This document shows, piece after piece, positions 22,088 through 33,784 of a DNA stretch of 64,000 nucleotides. Within the stretch, counting starts at the first letter, position 1. Every line of letters begins with the position of its first letter. The notes under the pieces were generated by a model. That model saw only the letters and a list, made by a program, of their open reading frames with translations. It did not search any database and was not told the origin of the DNA. The stretch is from Dactylis glomerata (Eukaryota; Streptophyta; Magnoliopsida; Poales; Poaceae), in contig QXEO01000168.1 of NCBI GenBank assembly GCA_007115705.1, positions 62,001-126,000 on the forward strand. The letters are read 5' to 3'. The position numbers were made by a program, and so were the translations under genes.

Positions 22088-22461
22088 ATGCACCTGGGCA
22101 TCGTTTTTGGCAAAATTTGAAACTCATACTTCTAAATCTCCAAAAATCAGCCAAAAAACATATAGCTAGATATATAATATACATTCATGTTGTACGCCAG
22201 AATTTTCGTTTAAAAATACCTTGTATTTTGGGAAAATACAAAAAAGACAAATTCTGACCAAAAAATGTGTATTCTAGTCCTACATACAGTCAGAATTTGT
22301 TTTTTCTATAGCCCAAAACAAATTGAGTTTTCTACCAAAACTCTGCACAGATATACGGACCATGTATACATATTCCCGAAATAAATTTTCGATGTTTTGA
22401 AACTCAAAGTGCAATTTCCAAAAAAAAAATCAAAAAGAGGGCACCAGTTGCCCAGGTGCTA
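22088..22461. mobile_element. AT-rich MITE-like element in Utp14 intron 2
   Basis: The left end GATGCACCTGGGCATC and right end TTGCCCAGGTGCTATG form an inverted repeat around AT-rich non-coding sequence. It shares style (short GC-rich ends, AT-rich core) with the element at 13234. The superfamily and exact ends are uncertain. Confidence 0.5.
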
Positions 22462-23650
22462 TGTGGCCTTTTCGTAAAAAAAAAGTTTGATATTTGTCAG
22501 GATATTCTAAAGATCATGATCAAAATTCAACCAATCTGTGCCGTTCTTATGTAGGGGGTAAGAAGAAGAACAAACAGACATTGGAGCTGCCTTTGCAGCC
22601 TGGAGGGGGAAGTGGTCCGGTAACAATTCACGATCTCTTGGAAAATAACCAGGATAAGCCAGGGCATAGCAAGATATCCAAGATGGTTCAGCATCAGGAG
22701 AAAAGATCAATGGTGGTGCAGCCGCCACTTCCAAAAGTTGAGAGGGATAAGATCGGGCGTAGGATGGTGTACGACGCATCCAGGGAGGGCATCAGCAAAT
22801 GGGGAGGGGTAGTGAAGGGCAACCGGGAAGCTCACACGCTCTGCTTCAAAAATGATTTGGACTTAGGTGTCAGTACTGTTGGGGCTATTGCTAGCAAATT
22901 TGAACCAAGGTCACCGTTTGAGAAGAAGATGGCTGGGGTTATACACAACACAGAGATTATGGAAGCACACAAATACGATGGTGCCAAAATCTTGGAACTT
23001 AACAAGGTATGTTGCTTTATCTCACTTCAGTAGTTTATTTAGGTACTGTATGAGTGTCAAATGTTATTGTTTTGCCGACTGAGCATATTTAGTGATATAT
23101 GGATTTCTGAAGCTTCAGAGGTCAGAGCTTGCTATGCTAAATAAGTCCATGAATTTGTGTAGATGGATGTGGAGGACGTGAGAGAGCGTCAAAATCGTCT
23201 TGCTAAAATGCGCAGCCTTCTGTTTCGGCATGAGTTGAAAGCAAAACGTGTGAAGAAGATTAAGTCTAGGACATATCACCGGTTGTCAAAGAAGGACAAA
23301 CTAAATGCATTCTCGGCAGACTTGGAGGCAGATCCTGAAGCTGCAAAAGAGTGTGCTACGAAACTAGAATTTAAGCGTGCAGAGGTGATTCATAGTTTAT
23401 ATTTAGAACTCTCTCGTATATCACCCCTGATAGCTCTGATTATCTATCTCATAACTGTTTTCAGGAAAGGATGACACTGAAGCACAAGAATAATTCGAAA
23501 TGGGCAAAGCGAATCTTTAAGCGTGGCTTGTCTGTTCAGGACGAAGGCACTCGAGATGCTATTACAGCACAGCTCCATCAACATGCTCTTCTTACAAAAA
23601 AAATGAATTCCGTAGAAGATGATTCTACTATTAATGATGAAAACTCTCAT

Positions 23651-23659
23651 GACGATGAC

Positions 23660-23711
<52 letters not shown>
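23651..23711 (+). repeat. GAT microsatellite coding for poly-aspartate in Utp14 exon 5
   Basis: About 20 consecutive Asp codons, mostly GAT, in frame inside exon 5. Acidic tracts are usual in Utp14, but a pure triplet repeat of this length will vary between accessions and is easy to mis-assemble. Confidence 0.9.
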
Positions 23712-23713
<2 letters not shown>

Positions 23714-25086
23714 GATGAATGCAAACTAGAAGCAAAGCTTCTGAATAGAGGGAAAGAAAAGATTCTTAAAGTGATTGAGGAGGACAATGAGATACCAAAG
23801 TCTGGGGTTTTTTCATTGCCTTTCATGGTACGCTTTCAGTTTTACATTGTGTTTATGTTTGTGCATTTGTTCACTGAATGTAAGTTTTCCTGCATTGCTT
23901 CTCATTTACAGGAGCGAGCTATGAACAAACTTGTGAATGCGACTTATGAGGAGACATGGCTAGATTATGAAGAATTGGAGCAATCCTTGAGAAAATTGGA
24001 GGGTGAAAACTCTGAGAAGAATGTAGATTCAATAATGGCGACGGGTAAAAGAACTTTTGGGCCTGTCAATAGGGAACATGAAGAGGCAAAAAAGAGGCCG
24101 AAATTAGGTGATGCTGATAAGAACAGTGACACTGAGTATGAGTCTCACTCTGGTAAACATTTTGGTAGCAGTGAAGTGGATAAGAAGGCAGAATATGCAA
24201 TTAATAAGGCAGATGATGTCCAGCTTTGGACTGCACTGATCTACAATGAGCAACAAGATCTATTCACAGTAAGATGTTCTAACCTTTACACTCTGGTCGT
24301 ATGGTTTTTATTGTAGAGATCTTATGTATTATCTCTAAATTATGTAGAGCTTTGATGGCATTGGAAAAAATCCAGGCGCAAAAACACAGACTGAAGTCGG
24401 AATGTTAGCGGATAATTCGTGGAAGAAGGTACTTACAATGGCACCTTGTGTTGAAAGCTCTTTGATTCCCTACCATATCTCGCTTCCATATATTTTACCT
24501 TTGTTCTTGACCAGGTCAAAAGTAGCAAAGCAAATGGCGAGAACATTATGAAAGAGACTAGCAATAAATGCGAATTGCAGACTCCTGCTGCTGTGGAGCC
24601 AAACCCTAAGGTTTGCCTTCACCCTTCAGCACCAAAACTGGTTCTTAATTAAGACGATTACAGTTACACATTTTATTTTGTCTATTGGGGCTGCAGCTTC
24701 ACAATTCTGATTCTGAGTCTGAGGAGATGGTCGAGGGCTTCATGACTATTTCTGATAGAAAGGAAAATTACGAACTTTCGTCGCAAGCTGATCTTATACG
24801 TCAAGCCTTTGCTTGCGATGATGTTGAAGCCGAGTTTGAGAATGACAAGCTGAAAGTTCTGAATGAGGAGAATCCTGAACCTGAAGAACCTGCACTTGTT
24901 CCTGGTTGGGGACAGTGGACTCACGTCCAACAGGGAAAAGGGCTTCCATCATCCATGGTGAAAGAACATGAAGGTGACAAAATGAAGAGGCAAGAAGCCT
25001 TAAAGAGGAGGAAGGATGCGAAGCTACAGCACATTATTATTTCTGAACACGTTGACAAGAAGGTAAAATATCAGCCTTGTTATATA

Positions 25087-25337
25087 CTCCCTCGGTTACA
25101 AAATAATTGAAATTCCAGTGTTGTCCTTAATCAAACTTCTCTAAGTTTGACCGAATTTGTAATATAAAATTGTCAATATTTATAAAATCCACTATATAGT
25201 ATGAAAATTCAGTGTACAATGAATCTAATAAAACTAAATTGGTGTTCTAGATTTTTGTATATTTTTCTATAAATTTTGTTCAGCTTGAAGTAATTTGACT
25301 TAGGACAAAACTAGAACTTCAATTATTTCGAACGGAG
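25087..25337. mobile_element. Stowaway MITE in Utp14 intron 9
   Basis: 251 bp. It starts CTCCCTCGGTTACAAAATAA and ends TCAATTATTTCGAACGGAG, with TA at 25085-25086 and 25338-25339. It lies between exons 9 and 10 and leaves the splice sites untouched. Confidence 0.88.
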
Positions 25338-25979
25338 TAGCACATGCATTTTTTACCAAGATTTTACTTGACCTTGAACCATGGTTAGTAAGCAATGATT
25401 ACTTACTATTCTGATGTTTCCAGGCTGAAAAGCTTCTGGCGGCGAGTCTTCCTTTCCCATACACCTCAAATGACGTGTACGAAAACAGCATACGAATGCC
25501 TCTTGGACCTGATTTCAACCCAGCCGTGTCAGTTTCTGCTCTCAACCGACCTGCGGTGAGTACATCTACATCTAGTTGATGCATGTTTCTTATAAGTTTG
25601 TTAATGTGTTTATAGAATCGTGGGTAGCTTAGATATATTAGGTTAATTTGGGGATTGTAAGATGGAGCAGGCAGGAGATAGATTAAATTGTTCTTGCTTG
25701 ATGCAAATAGATGCGCCAAAACTCTTTATGTAGAGCTGGCTGTAACAAATGAATCTGAACAGGTCTCTCTTTGGTGTATAGGTCCTGTGTGTATCCCTTA
25801 GATCGCCAACAAAATCAACATAATACAAGAATTGTATTGCATAACATATATCATTAGAAACTTTAGAATGGATTTTCGTTATATGATTTTGTACCGGCAC
25901 CAATGGGTACAGATGCTATCTTAACCATCCATCTGTACCTCGAGATTCGAGTTTGTTTCTCCCTCTTAAACATTTTTCT

Positions 25980-27660
25980 TTTCAGCAGCGATTTTAGCGG
26001 TCACGTCGGGGGACATCTTTCTTCCATACATTTCGCCGGCCGACACGCATGTTTCCCCCACGTCTTGGCTTGTCCACCTCCAAAACACACTGTAGCGCCA
26101 TATCCTGCCGGCTACAGAGTGGAGAATATTTTCTCCAAGCCATTCTCTTCTCCAGAGATTTTCGCCAGTTCAGCTTCCGGAGAGCCGCCGCAGCACAGCC
26201 GCTCCGCCGTCTCCATTCAGCCAGCTCCGATTCCCCGCTGCGGTTCCCAGGCCACCGCCGCAGTCCCGCCGCCCGGTGTCCGCCGCCCAGCGACCGCCGC
26301 CCGGTGTCCGCCGCCTATCAGGTACAGATCGTGTACCACACCACAGATTGCTCCCCCAATCGTATCTTCTGTCAGGTTGTAACTTGCTATGCTTTCGCCG
26401 AGCAGGCAATGGATGGTAGCCATGGCGGTGGGGCACCTCCGCCTTCTGCTGCTGGTGAAGCCAACCAGAAGAAGCGGACGGAAGCCAAAGTGAGGGAAGC
26501 TGGAGGAGGAGAGGTGAGAGGAAGCAGCCCGCGTAATGTAGGCGCACATGGTGGCGGCGCGTCCGCCCAAGCATCACCAGCAGCAGAAGGCGGCGAACCT
26601 GGCGCGGGCCATCACCAAGCTGCTGCGCCGGAGCCCGGAAGCGCTCCGACTCCGCGGCGGCGGGGGGCAGGGAGACGGATGGCTGGCGTCCGTTGCGACG
26701 ACTACGACAGCTCCATGGACGACGCCGAGACAGCGCCAATGGCTCCATCATCGTGGATCTCCTCGCCGAGCGGGGTATGGAGGATTGGAGGTGCGCCTCC
26801 ACTCTGGCCGCACCCTCGCGTCGCTGGACGAGCTCCGGGTCTCTGACCTCAACTCGAACCACTTCCTCACTCGCCGCCCTGCAGCACGCCGTGAAGTCGA
26901 TCTGCTCCTCGACCACCGCGTCGACTAAGATTTGGGTTGTGGCATCGACGACGACGAGGTGCTTAGCCACCATCGACGTCCTGAACATCATGCAGAGACG
27001 GGTCCGTGCACGGCTAGTATGGAGATGGGACTATGGGAGTGATGCAGCACCTTTCCAATTCTCGTATTCGTTGTGATTCTTGAACACGTGACTGTGCAGC
27101 CTGCTGGCTGCTGCTGCCATTGTCGTGGAGGATGAGCATGTCGCGGGCAACATGGACGGTGGCGGCGTCGCGACCGCAGCCGAGCTCGATGACCGCGACT
27201 CTACTTCCTATGCTGGGTACCAAGCAGCCGACGAAGGAGAAGATGAAGTGCTAAGCAACCGTCGACAAGTCGACGGCGACGGCGTCCGGAACTTGGCGCA
27301 GCGTCGTGTCCGTGCTCGGCTAGCCTGAAGACTGCAGGAGGCAACGTAGTAGTTCGTCGTCAGTTAACCTTGTTTAGTCGTCAGTTGGCTGTGTTCATTA
27401 GTTGTTTTTGCTACTATTTTGTACCAAGTTTGGCTGGTGTGTAACATTCTGCATGTATTGTGAGCTCTGTAAGCTCTTGAGTGTACATGCTGAGACTCCT
27501 TGCTAACCGAGATTTGCTAGCTAACTGATAAAACTCGTCACCTTGATATGTATTATGAAATTTGAAATCTTCCGCTCTGTTCCATGAATTCTCGGAGACG
27601 TTTGGGTCTTGCTTTTCAACGCTAGAGTGCGTGCCATCTAGCATTGCCCCTAGCAATGCA
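25980..27660 (+). other. GC-rich exon-like module inside the Utp14 last intron, unknown
   Basis: From about 26040 to 27330 the GC content is high and several frames stay open (265 codons at 26049-26846, 126 codons at 26548-26928). At 27340-27660 the composition switches to a T-rich stretch resembling a 3' untranslated region. This looks like a captured or retroposed gene fragment. No domain is recognisable and the open frames overlap without an obvious winner, so I assign no product. It is not part of Utp14. Confidence 0.35.
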
Positions 27661-28953
27661 GGTTGTCTGCCGCTGTGTCAAAAAGAAACCCAATGAGCTG
27701 TCTTGTTTGATCTGCATCAAAATCGGCTGGACAAAAATATATACAGCAGGGCGGTATGGGTACACAATATAGAGGAGTCATGAACACTGCCGCGGGAATC
27801 CTGGGCATGACGAAAAGAGCACTGCGGCTCCCTCTCCTGCGCTATTCACGGGTCTGACAACCTTATTGCAAAATGCAGAAAATTGTATGCAAAGGATTCA
27901 CTAGCACAAACTTTCTCCGGATCTCAAAGCAACCCCATGCGCTGAATGGTGTAGATAGCTACCACACCCATTGGTGCAAGCACAATAGCATTTTCGAAGT
28001 TCTCATTTTCAAATGGTATAATTTTTATGTTATAAAATGTAACATCCCAGGATGTGAGGCTAGAAATAGAGAGAACACAGAAGTGTGCATTGCATTCATG
28101 CATAGAAAATCCGGGAAATTTTCGCGCTTTTAAATCAAACTTGTCAAAGTGATTGAAGCTTCTCTTGAGTTGATGGAATTGAAGTAGCTCATCAACTGAA
28201 GTGCGATAAACTTCAACATGACCTTTGTTAACAACCTTGTTTTGGGTAGAGATAAACACAACAACTAAAAGAGATGATTGTGAGGTAGAATTAATATGTT
28301 AACACATCATCTTAGAGTCTATGTCCAATCCTACCATGATCACATGGTATTTCTTAAACCTAAATCATTGAAGCCATTCCTAGCTTAAAGGAAGACAACA
28401 CAAGTCTTACCTTGACTCTTAATCTACTTTATTTTCATATCTTGATTATCATAATTTTTCCCATCCAAATCTATTTATCTCCAAGACAAGAGGAGAAAGC
28501 CAATATCAAATCCAATATCATTCATGTCTCTTGAGATAGAACCTTAGGGTGTAAATTAGAAACTCAGTGGTAGTGGAGTTTAACATAGTACCAAGTTGAT
28601 TAGAGGATTTTACAATAGAGTTTAACTACTTAAATAATTATCCAGTACTTCTGGGTATTATATAATTCACTTTTAAACTTGTTACCAAAATTGGTAAACC
28701 ACAAGGTCTAAAGTGCATAAAAGCCACACATTCTTATTTAAATCATAACTTATTAACTATATGAGATATAACAAAACTGAACTCATTTACATTACCTTAA
28801 ATAGTTCAAACTATTTGAATAAAAATAACTATGATCATTTTGAAACTCTTATGATCATGCCTTGGTGAAATCAAATCAAATCACTTAAAATTTGAACATG
28901 ACTTTTGCTAACTTTGGATATTTTGAGCACAACTTATAATAGGAACAGATAAG

Positions 28954-28958
28954 ATATG
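28954..28958. repeat. Target-site duplication ATATG, left copy
   Basis: ATATG precedes the left LTR and recurs at 38029-38033 directly after the right LTR. Confidence 0.93.
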
Positions 28959-29293
28959 TGACAAGGGTATAGTTAATAGAGCCCGTTAGTTGAGTACCCC
29001 TGAGGCCCGATAAGCTAGGCCCAATTGTAATAATAGTCGAATACGAGTTAATACCGTATGTCGATATTTGTAATCTGTATCGAACCCTACCCGATCCTCG
29101 AGACCTGGCCACCTATATATAGGGGCCAGGAGGGGACGGTGGAGGGCAGATTGAAAGCAAGCCAGGTTGAACACCCAAGTTTACTTTCGATACACACCTA
29201 TTTCGACTAACTTTACCTTCGAGTTCATCCGACGCCCTATCTCCCCGATCCTAAGTCCTTCATCTAGGACATTTTTCGAGTTAACCCTCGTCA
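28959..29293 (+). repeat. Gypsy 5' LTR with TATA box
   Basis: 335 bp. CCTATATATAGGGG at about 29111-29124 is a likely TATA box. It differs from the 3' LTR at two positions (CTGGCC against CTGACC, and ATTTTTCG against ATTTGTCG). Confidence 0.93.
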
Positions 29294-29294
29294 A

Positions 29295-29311
29295 TTGGCG
29301 CCGACCGTGGG
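29295..29311 (+). other. Primer-binding site of the Gypsy element
   Basis: TGGCGCCGACCGTGGGG starts two bases after the 5' LTR's closing CA, the normal position for tRNA priming. Confidence 0.75.
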
Positions 29312-32300
29312 GACTCTGGGCGTTGGAATCATGAATTCGACGGCTTTTTCGCTTTTAGCCAACGGCAGTCCAGAAGTCGACGGAAGTCAAGAGATAGAAC
29401 TGACCATCGGAAGTTTGAGCATCCTCATCGCGCCGTCAGGTTCCTCTCGCCTTTCGGATCCGACGAATCAAGGATCATCGGCAAAAGAGCCCGAAGCAAC
29501 AGCAATAATGGAGTATTCCGATAGCTCATCCAGCGAGGTAAACTCGCCGGTCAGCTTAGAAGAAGTGCAAAAGAGGAAAATTGCAGAAGACAGCAAAGAA
29601 AAGGATAACTTCCATGCAGAAGTCCAACTCGACGATTTCACGATCTGCCTCGACAATATCTCAGACAACTCAACAGATACATGGAAAACAGGGTTAGAGC
29701 TTTCTGGAGACAGTGATTCGATCTTTTCAAGCTTTAATAGCAGCATCGGCAAGCAGTGCCAAGTACTCGCCATTGTGGGCGACAACTCAGAAGAATTCGA
29801 TGAAAATAACAACTCAGTGATAAACCCAGCAAATATCGACAGAGGAGCAAATCACCTAGCAGAAGGACAAACAGTGGAATCCCTCACAGCCAGGGAGAAA
29901 ATTCGACTATCAGTCGACGAGTGGAAAATAATAAGAGAAGCCGTAGAACACGGCACACCAATACCATCCAGCTCCAGCAAAGACATGCTTTTTGGGTATC
30001 ATTACGCCCTCAGGCAGCAAGCAAAGCAATTAGCAAAGGAAAAGGTAGAGATACAAAAAAGAAAAAACTCAGCCATTGCAGCCAGCGAAGCCGCTCGCAG
30101 AGCACGAAGCGACGCATCGTACAGCAATGCAAGGAAGAATCGTCGACATGGTTCAAGGTATGACAATCTCGAGTACTCCGACAGGCAAAGTATCTCGAAA
30201 AACCTAGACTCGTCCTTCCTCTCGGTCGACGAGCAGGGGAACATCCTACCAAAAACACCTGAAGCAGCATTAGTAGCAGCGCAGGCATATCTGCTCACAA
30301 CTCGACCAAGTCCAGGGGATCCTAGGGAACACATGCATAGAGCAGCATTGAACGGACTCAACATGGTAGGTCACAAGCTATCAGCAAAAGGAGAAGAAGT
30401 ACATCATCACAAGGAAGCACACAAAGCAAGGTCACCTCGCCGTCACAGTAGTTCTTGGCATAGAAGCAGTAAACACCGATCTCGATCGACATCACCAAAA
30501 CAGCACGGTGGAACTCGAAAATCGCGATCCCCAAATGAAAGGCGCGACTATGAAGACGACGAAAAAGAAATGGGGGCATCGTGCTTTGCCCGTAGGGTTC
30601 GCATCACGCCAGTGCCTAAGGGATTCAAGCTATCTCATGATCAGCAAAAATACGAAGGATCACAGGAACCGTAATCATGGCTCGCAGATTACTTGCAGGC
30701 AGTCCAAATACTAGGAGGAACCAAAGAAACAGCAATGCAAAGTCTGCAACTACACCTCACCGGCGCAGCAAGGTCATGGTTGAGCAAATTAGAGAAAAAA
30801 TCCATTGGAAGCTGGGAAGACCTCACAAAGCAATTTACAAGCAACTTCAGGTCGACATACAAACGACCAGCATCAATAGAAGAAGTCAAGGCATGCGTAT
30901 AGCAACGCGACGAAACATTACGGGCATACATCCAAAGATGGAGCCTCATCAAAAATTCAGCAGTCGAAGTTTCAGACGAAAGAGCAATAGACGCGTTCAT
31001 CATTAGATTAAGGCGAAGAGACCTAGTCGAAGAGATGGGTAGAATCAAGCCAAAAACAGTGTCAGATCTCATGGACACAGCAAACAGATTTGCAGATGGA
31101 GAAGATGCGTGCAATAACAAACGGACACGATCTCCAGAGGACGACAGAAGAAACAGATACGGAAGCCAAAGGAGACGATCTCGAAACTACGACACCTACG
31201 GCTCTCATAACCAAGTCGCCGCAGGATATAAAGACAACAGTTATCAGGGAAACAAACGCAGAAGCTCGGGATATCGCAGCTACGGAAGAGAGGAGTATAA
31301 GAAGTTTCCACCAAGAGAATCCAGAGAGTACAACCCATCACCAGAGGATATGCTCAACGGGCCTTGTCATATACACTCAGCGTTCATCGACGGAAAGCGA
31401 GTATCGAGGCACGCAATGAAAGACTGCACAACATTCTTAAAGCTACAAGAAGCAGCAATCAACAAACAAACCGAAGCAAGGCGACAAGGATTCGAAGGAA
31501 GTAACAATCCCTCGACAAGCAAGCAAGGAAACAACGGAGCCCCCCAAGGGCAAGACCAGCAAAACAAGGAACACGACGACGACGACGAAGGGTACGTCCC
31601 ATCAAAAGGACACATCACAGCAATGATACAACCAGTGCCCAAGTCGAACAAAGAAGAAAAGAGTATAACTCGACAAGTCAATCTAGCAGTCATGTCGCCT
31701 CCAGCTACAACAGAATATCTGCATTGGTCAGAATAACCAATCGAGTTCAACAGAGAAGACCACCCCATAACAGTACCTCGGCCAGGAAACGCGCCTCTGG
31801 TACTCAAAGCTCAAATCGGCGCGTATGATGTCGACAGAATATTCATGGACGCGGGAAGTGGAATTAACCTGATATACGCGAAAACACTCAGGGCAATGCA
31901 CATATCATTGGAATTCCTAAAACCAACAGATTGCTCCTTCCACGGAATCGTACCAGGAAGTGCTAATTACCCGTTGGGTCGAATAGCACTCAATGTTTGC
32001 TTCGGCAACCGACAAAACTACAGAAGGGAAAAACTAGACTTCGAAGTCATGGACTGGCCATCGCAATATCATGCGATCCTCGGACGACCCGCGTTTTCGC
32101 GATTCATGGCAGTGCCTCACTACACATATCTGGTACTTAAAATGCCAGGACCAAAAGGAATAATCACAGTGAAAGGAAGCTTTGAAGTTTCAAATCTCTG
32201 CGACAGGGAATTCCACAAGATGGCGCAAAATTTTGGCGTAATAGCCAACCATGCAGAAAAGGCAAAGAGCGCGACTACAGAAGGCGTCAAGCTACTCGAA

Positions 32301-32396
32301 GGATGCACCGCGGAGCCCGAAACAAAGAAGCCACGAACAGGAACATCAGGAGAAGACACAGGCGCAGAAGAGAAAGGGAAAGCTACGGTGACATAA
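29295..32396 (+). pseudogene. gag plus aspartic protease frame, broken by three stop codons
   Basis: One reading frame runs through the whole interval and is interrupted only by TAA at 30672-30674, TAG at 30900-30902 and TAA at 31734-31736. The N-terminal 459 codons are acidic and then Arg/Ser-rich. After the first stop comes a retrotransposon capsid segment: SWLADYLQAVQILGG, LTGAARSWLSKLEKKSIGSW and YIQRWSLIKNSAVEVSDERA resemble the retrotrans-gag domain. An Arg/Asp-rich linker follows; a CxxC-type zinc knuckle is not evident. From about 31830 there is a retropepsin-like region with IFMDAGSGINLIYAKTL, where the usual active-site triplet is DTG or DGG-like and here reads DAG. A further conserved block is AILGRPAFSRFMAVPHYTYL. 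All three stops sit where CAA or CAG would fit, consistent with C-to-T change. No pol follows. Confidence 0.82.
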
Positions 32397-32684
32397 GCAT
32401 CATAAAGACAATAGAGTAGAACAATAAAGGCCGTAAAAGCCACGAGTTATTCCAGGGGCAATGCCCCCTAGATCCAGAACACGGGTCACAGGCCGGATCT
32501 CTTGGGTCACCCCATGTATCTCACATTAAAAGTATAAATAAAGACAAAGCGTTCCTCATATTCGAGTTTACGAGTCTTTCAAAGGGAATATGCGGCAAAC
32601 GCACGAACCATACAAATACGCCTTGAGAATAAATTTCAGACATATAGTCGCGAAATAAATAATCTCTCGCGTTCCACACATACT

Positions 32685-33611
32685 TTACAACATCGGGTTG
32701 TCAGAATCATCTACGCCTAAAGGATCTAAATAATGATACTCGCGAAAAAACGCGGCATCCGCCTCTAGAAGCCTAGCTACAAGTCTTCGAGCAGGTTGAA
32801 GCGTGTTCTCCATATGAACCCGAAGGCTAGCTCCACCTGGAGCTAAACTTAAGGACATCGTGCTATAATTCAATCTGGGGTGCCACTTGCGTATCCACCC
32901 GAGAGCAAAATTGGCACCAGCCACTAAGTTCAGTTCTATTAACCTATGAATACGATGGCTGGATCGGAAAGTATCAAGAAGAAGTGGGAAAGTTGCAGGC
33001 AAAGGATTACGGGGAAGCATGATGGAGTGCATAGTTGTAAGAGCTCGCCGGCAACCATCAACTGACTCACCAATGTGCTGGGCACGATCTTGAAGTAATA
33101 CAATGGCGCTACGGCGTCGAGGATCAGACCACAGAGTCTCATAGCCAGTCGACATCTTCTCCAAAGCAGCATTTCGCTCAGCAACTCGACGTTCTTCAGC
33201 AGCAAAATCCAAGCAAGTACCTACAATGACAAATATATCACAAAAGAAGTGCACAAACAGCCAAAAGAAGAAGTCGAAAGAAAACTCACATCGCAACAGC
33301 TCGCCAGAAGACTCGACAATTCCAAGAATGAAAGATTCGCACTCTTCATTGTGAACAACCTTCGCCGTCAAGCTGGAGACCTTTTCTTCAAGTGAAGAGA
33401 TTTTCTTCATATAGCCACTGGCCTGGCTAGCCTTTTTAATAGCCATCTGTGCTTGGCGTTTAGCCAAGGATAGGCGAGTCTCAAGGTCGGAAATCCTGGA
33501 AGAATATTCTTCGCAGTGACTACATCGACTAGGAGTCGACGAAATCTGAGGATTGAATCCGCGAGCAGAGGAAGGAGCATGAGCATGAGAAGAAGGATCA
33601 CTGTCACGCAT
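32685..33611 (-). CDS. Antisense gene of the Gypsy element, downstream unit
   Basis: A 308-codon frame starting MRDSDPSSHAHAPSSARGFN. Residues about 35-95 look like a coiled coil containing a CSHCEEY motif. An in-frame hydrophobic segment (about residues 110-135) is probably an intron read through: the minus strand has a GTGAGTTTTC donor near 33290 and a TTGTAG acceptor near 33218. The C-terminal part contains WHPRLNYSTMSLSLAPGGAS. A TTGTTGTAG acceptor lies just upstream of the ATG, so an upstream exon, possibly from the adjacent antisense gene, may join here. No enzymatic domain is visible. I regard it as part of the accessory antisense coding region of Tat-type Gypsy elements. Confidence 0.55.
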   Translation of the reverse strand: MRDSDPSSHAHAPSSARGFNPQISSTPSRCSHCEEYSSRISDLETRLSLAKRQAQMAIKKASQASGYMKKISSLEEKVSSLTAKVVHNEECESFILGIVESSGELLRCEFSFDFFFWLFVHFFCDIFVIVGTCLDFAAEERRVAERNAALEKMSTGYETLWSDPRRRSAIVLLQDRAQHIGESVDGCRRALTTMHSIMLPRNPLPATFPLLLDTFRSSHRIHRLIELNLVAGANFALGWIRKWHPRLNYSTMSLSLAPGGASLRVHMENTLQPARRLVARLLEADAAFFREYHYLDPLGVDDSDNPML

Positions 33612-33784
33612 CGACTACAACAAGAAAGAAAGGGGAAACAATTTCAGAAAGATAGCATAATACTCCATGCAAAGAAGATATATTTACATAAGAGCACAAC
33701 CCTCTGGCTAAGATTCTCGGGTTGCACTTAATTAGAGTCTTTACATTCAAAAGGAGAAAACTAAGTACTACAAAGAAGCTGAAT

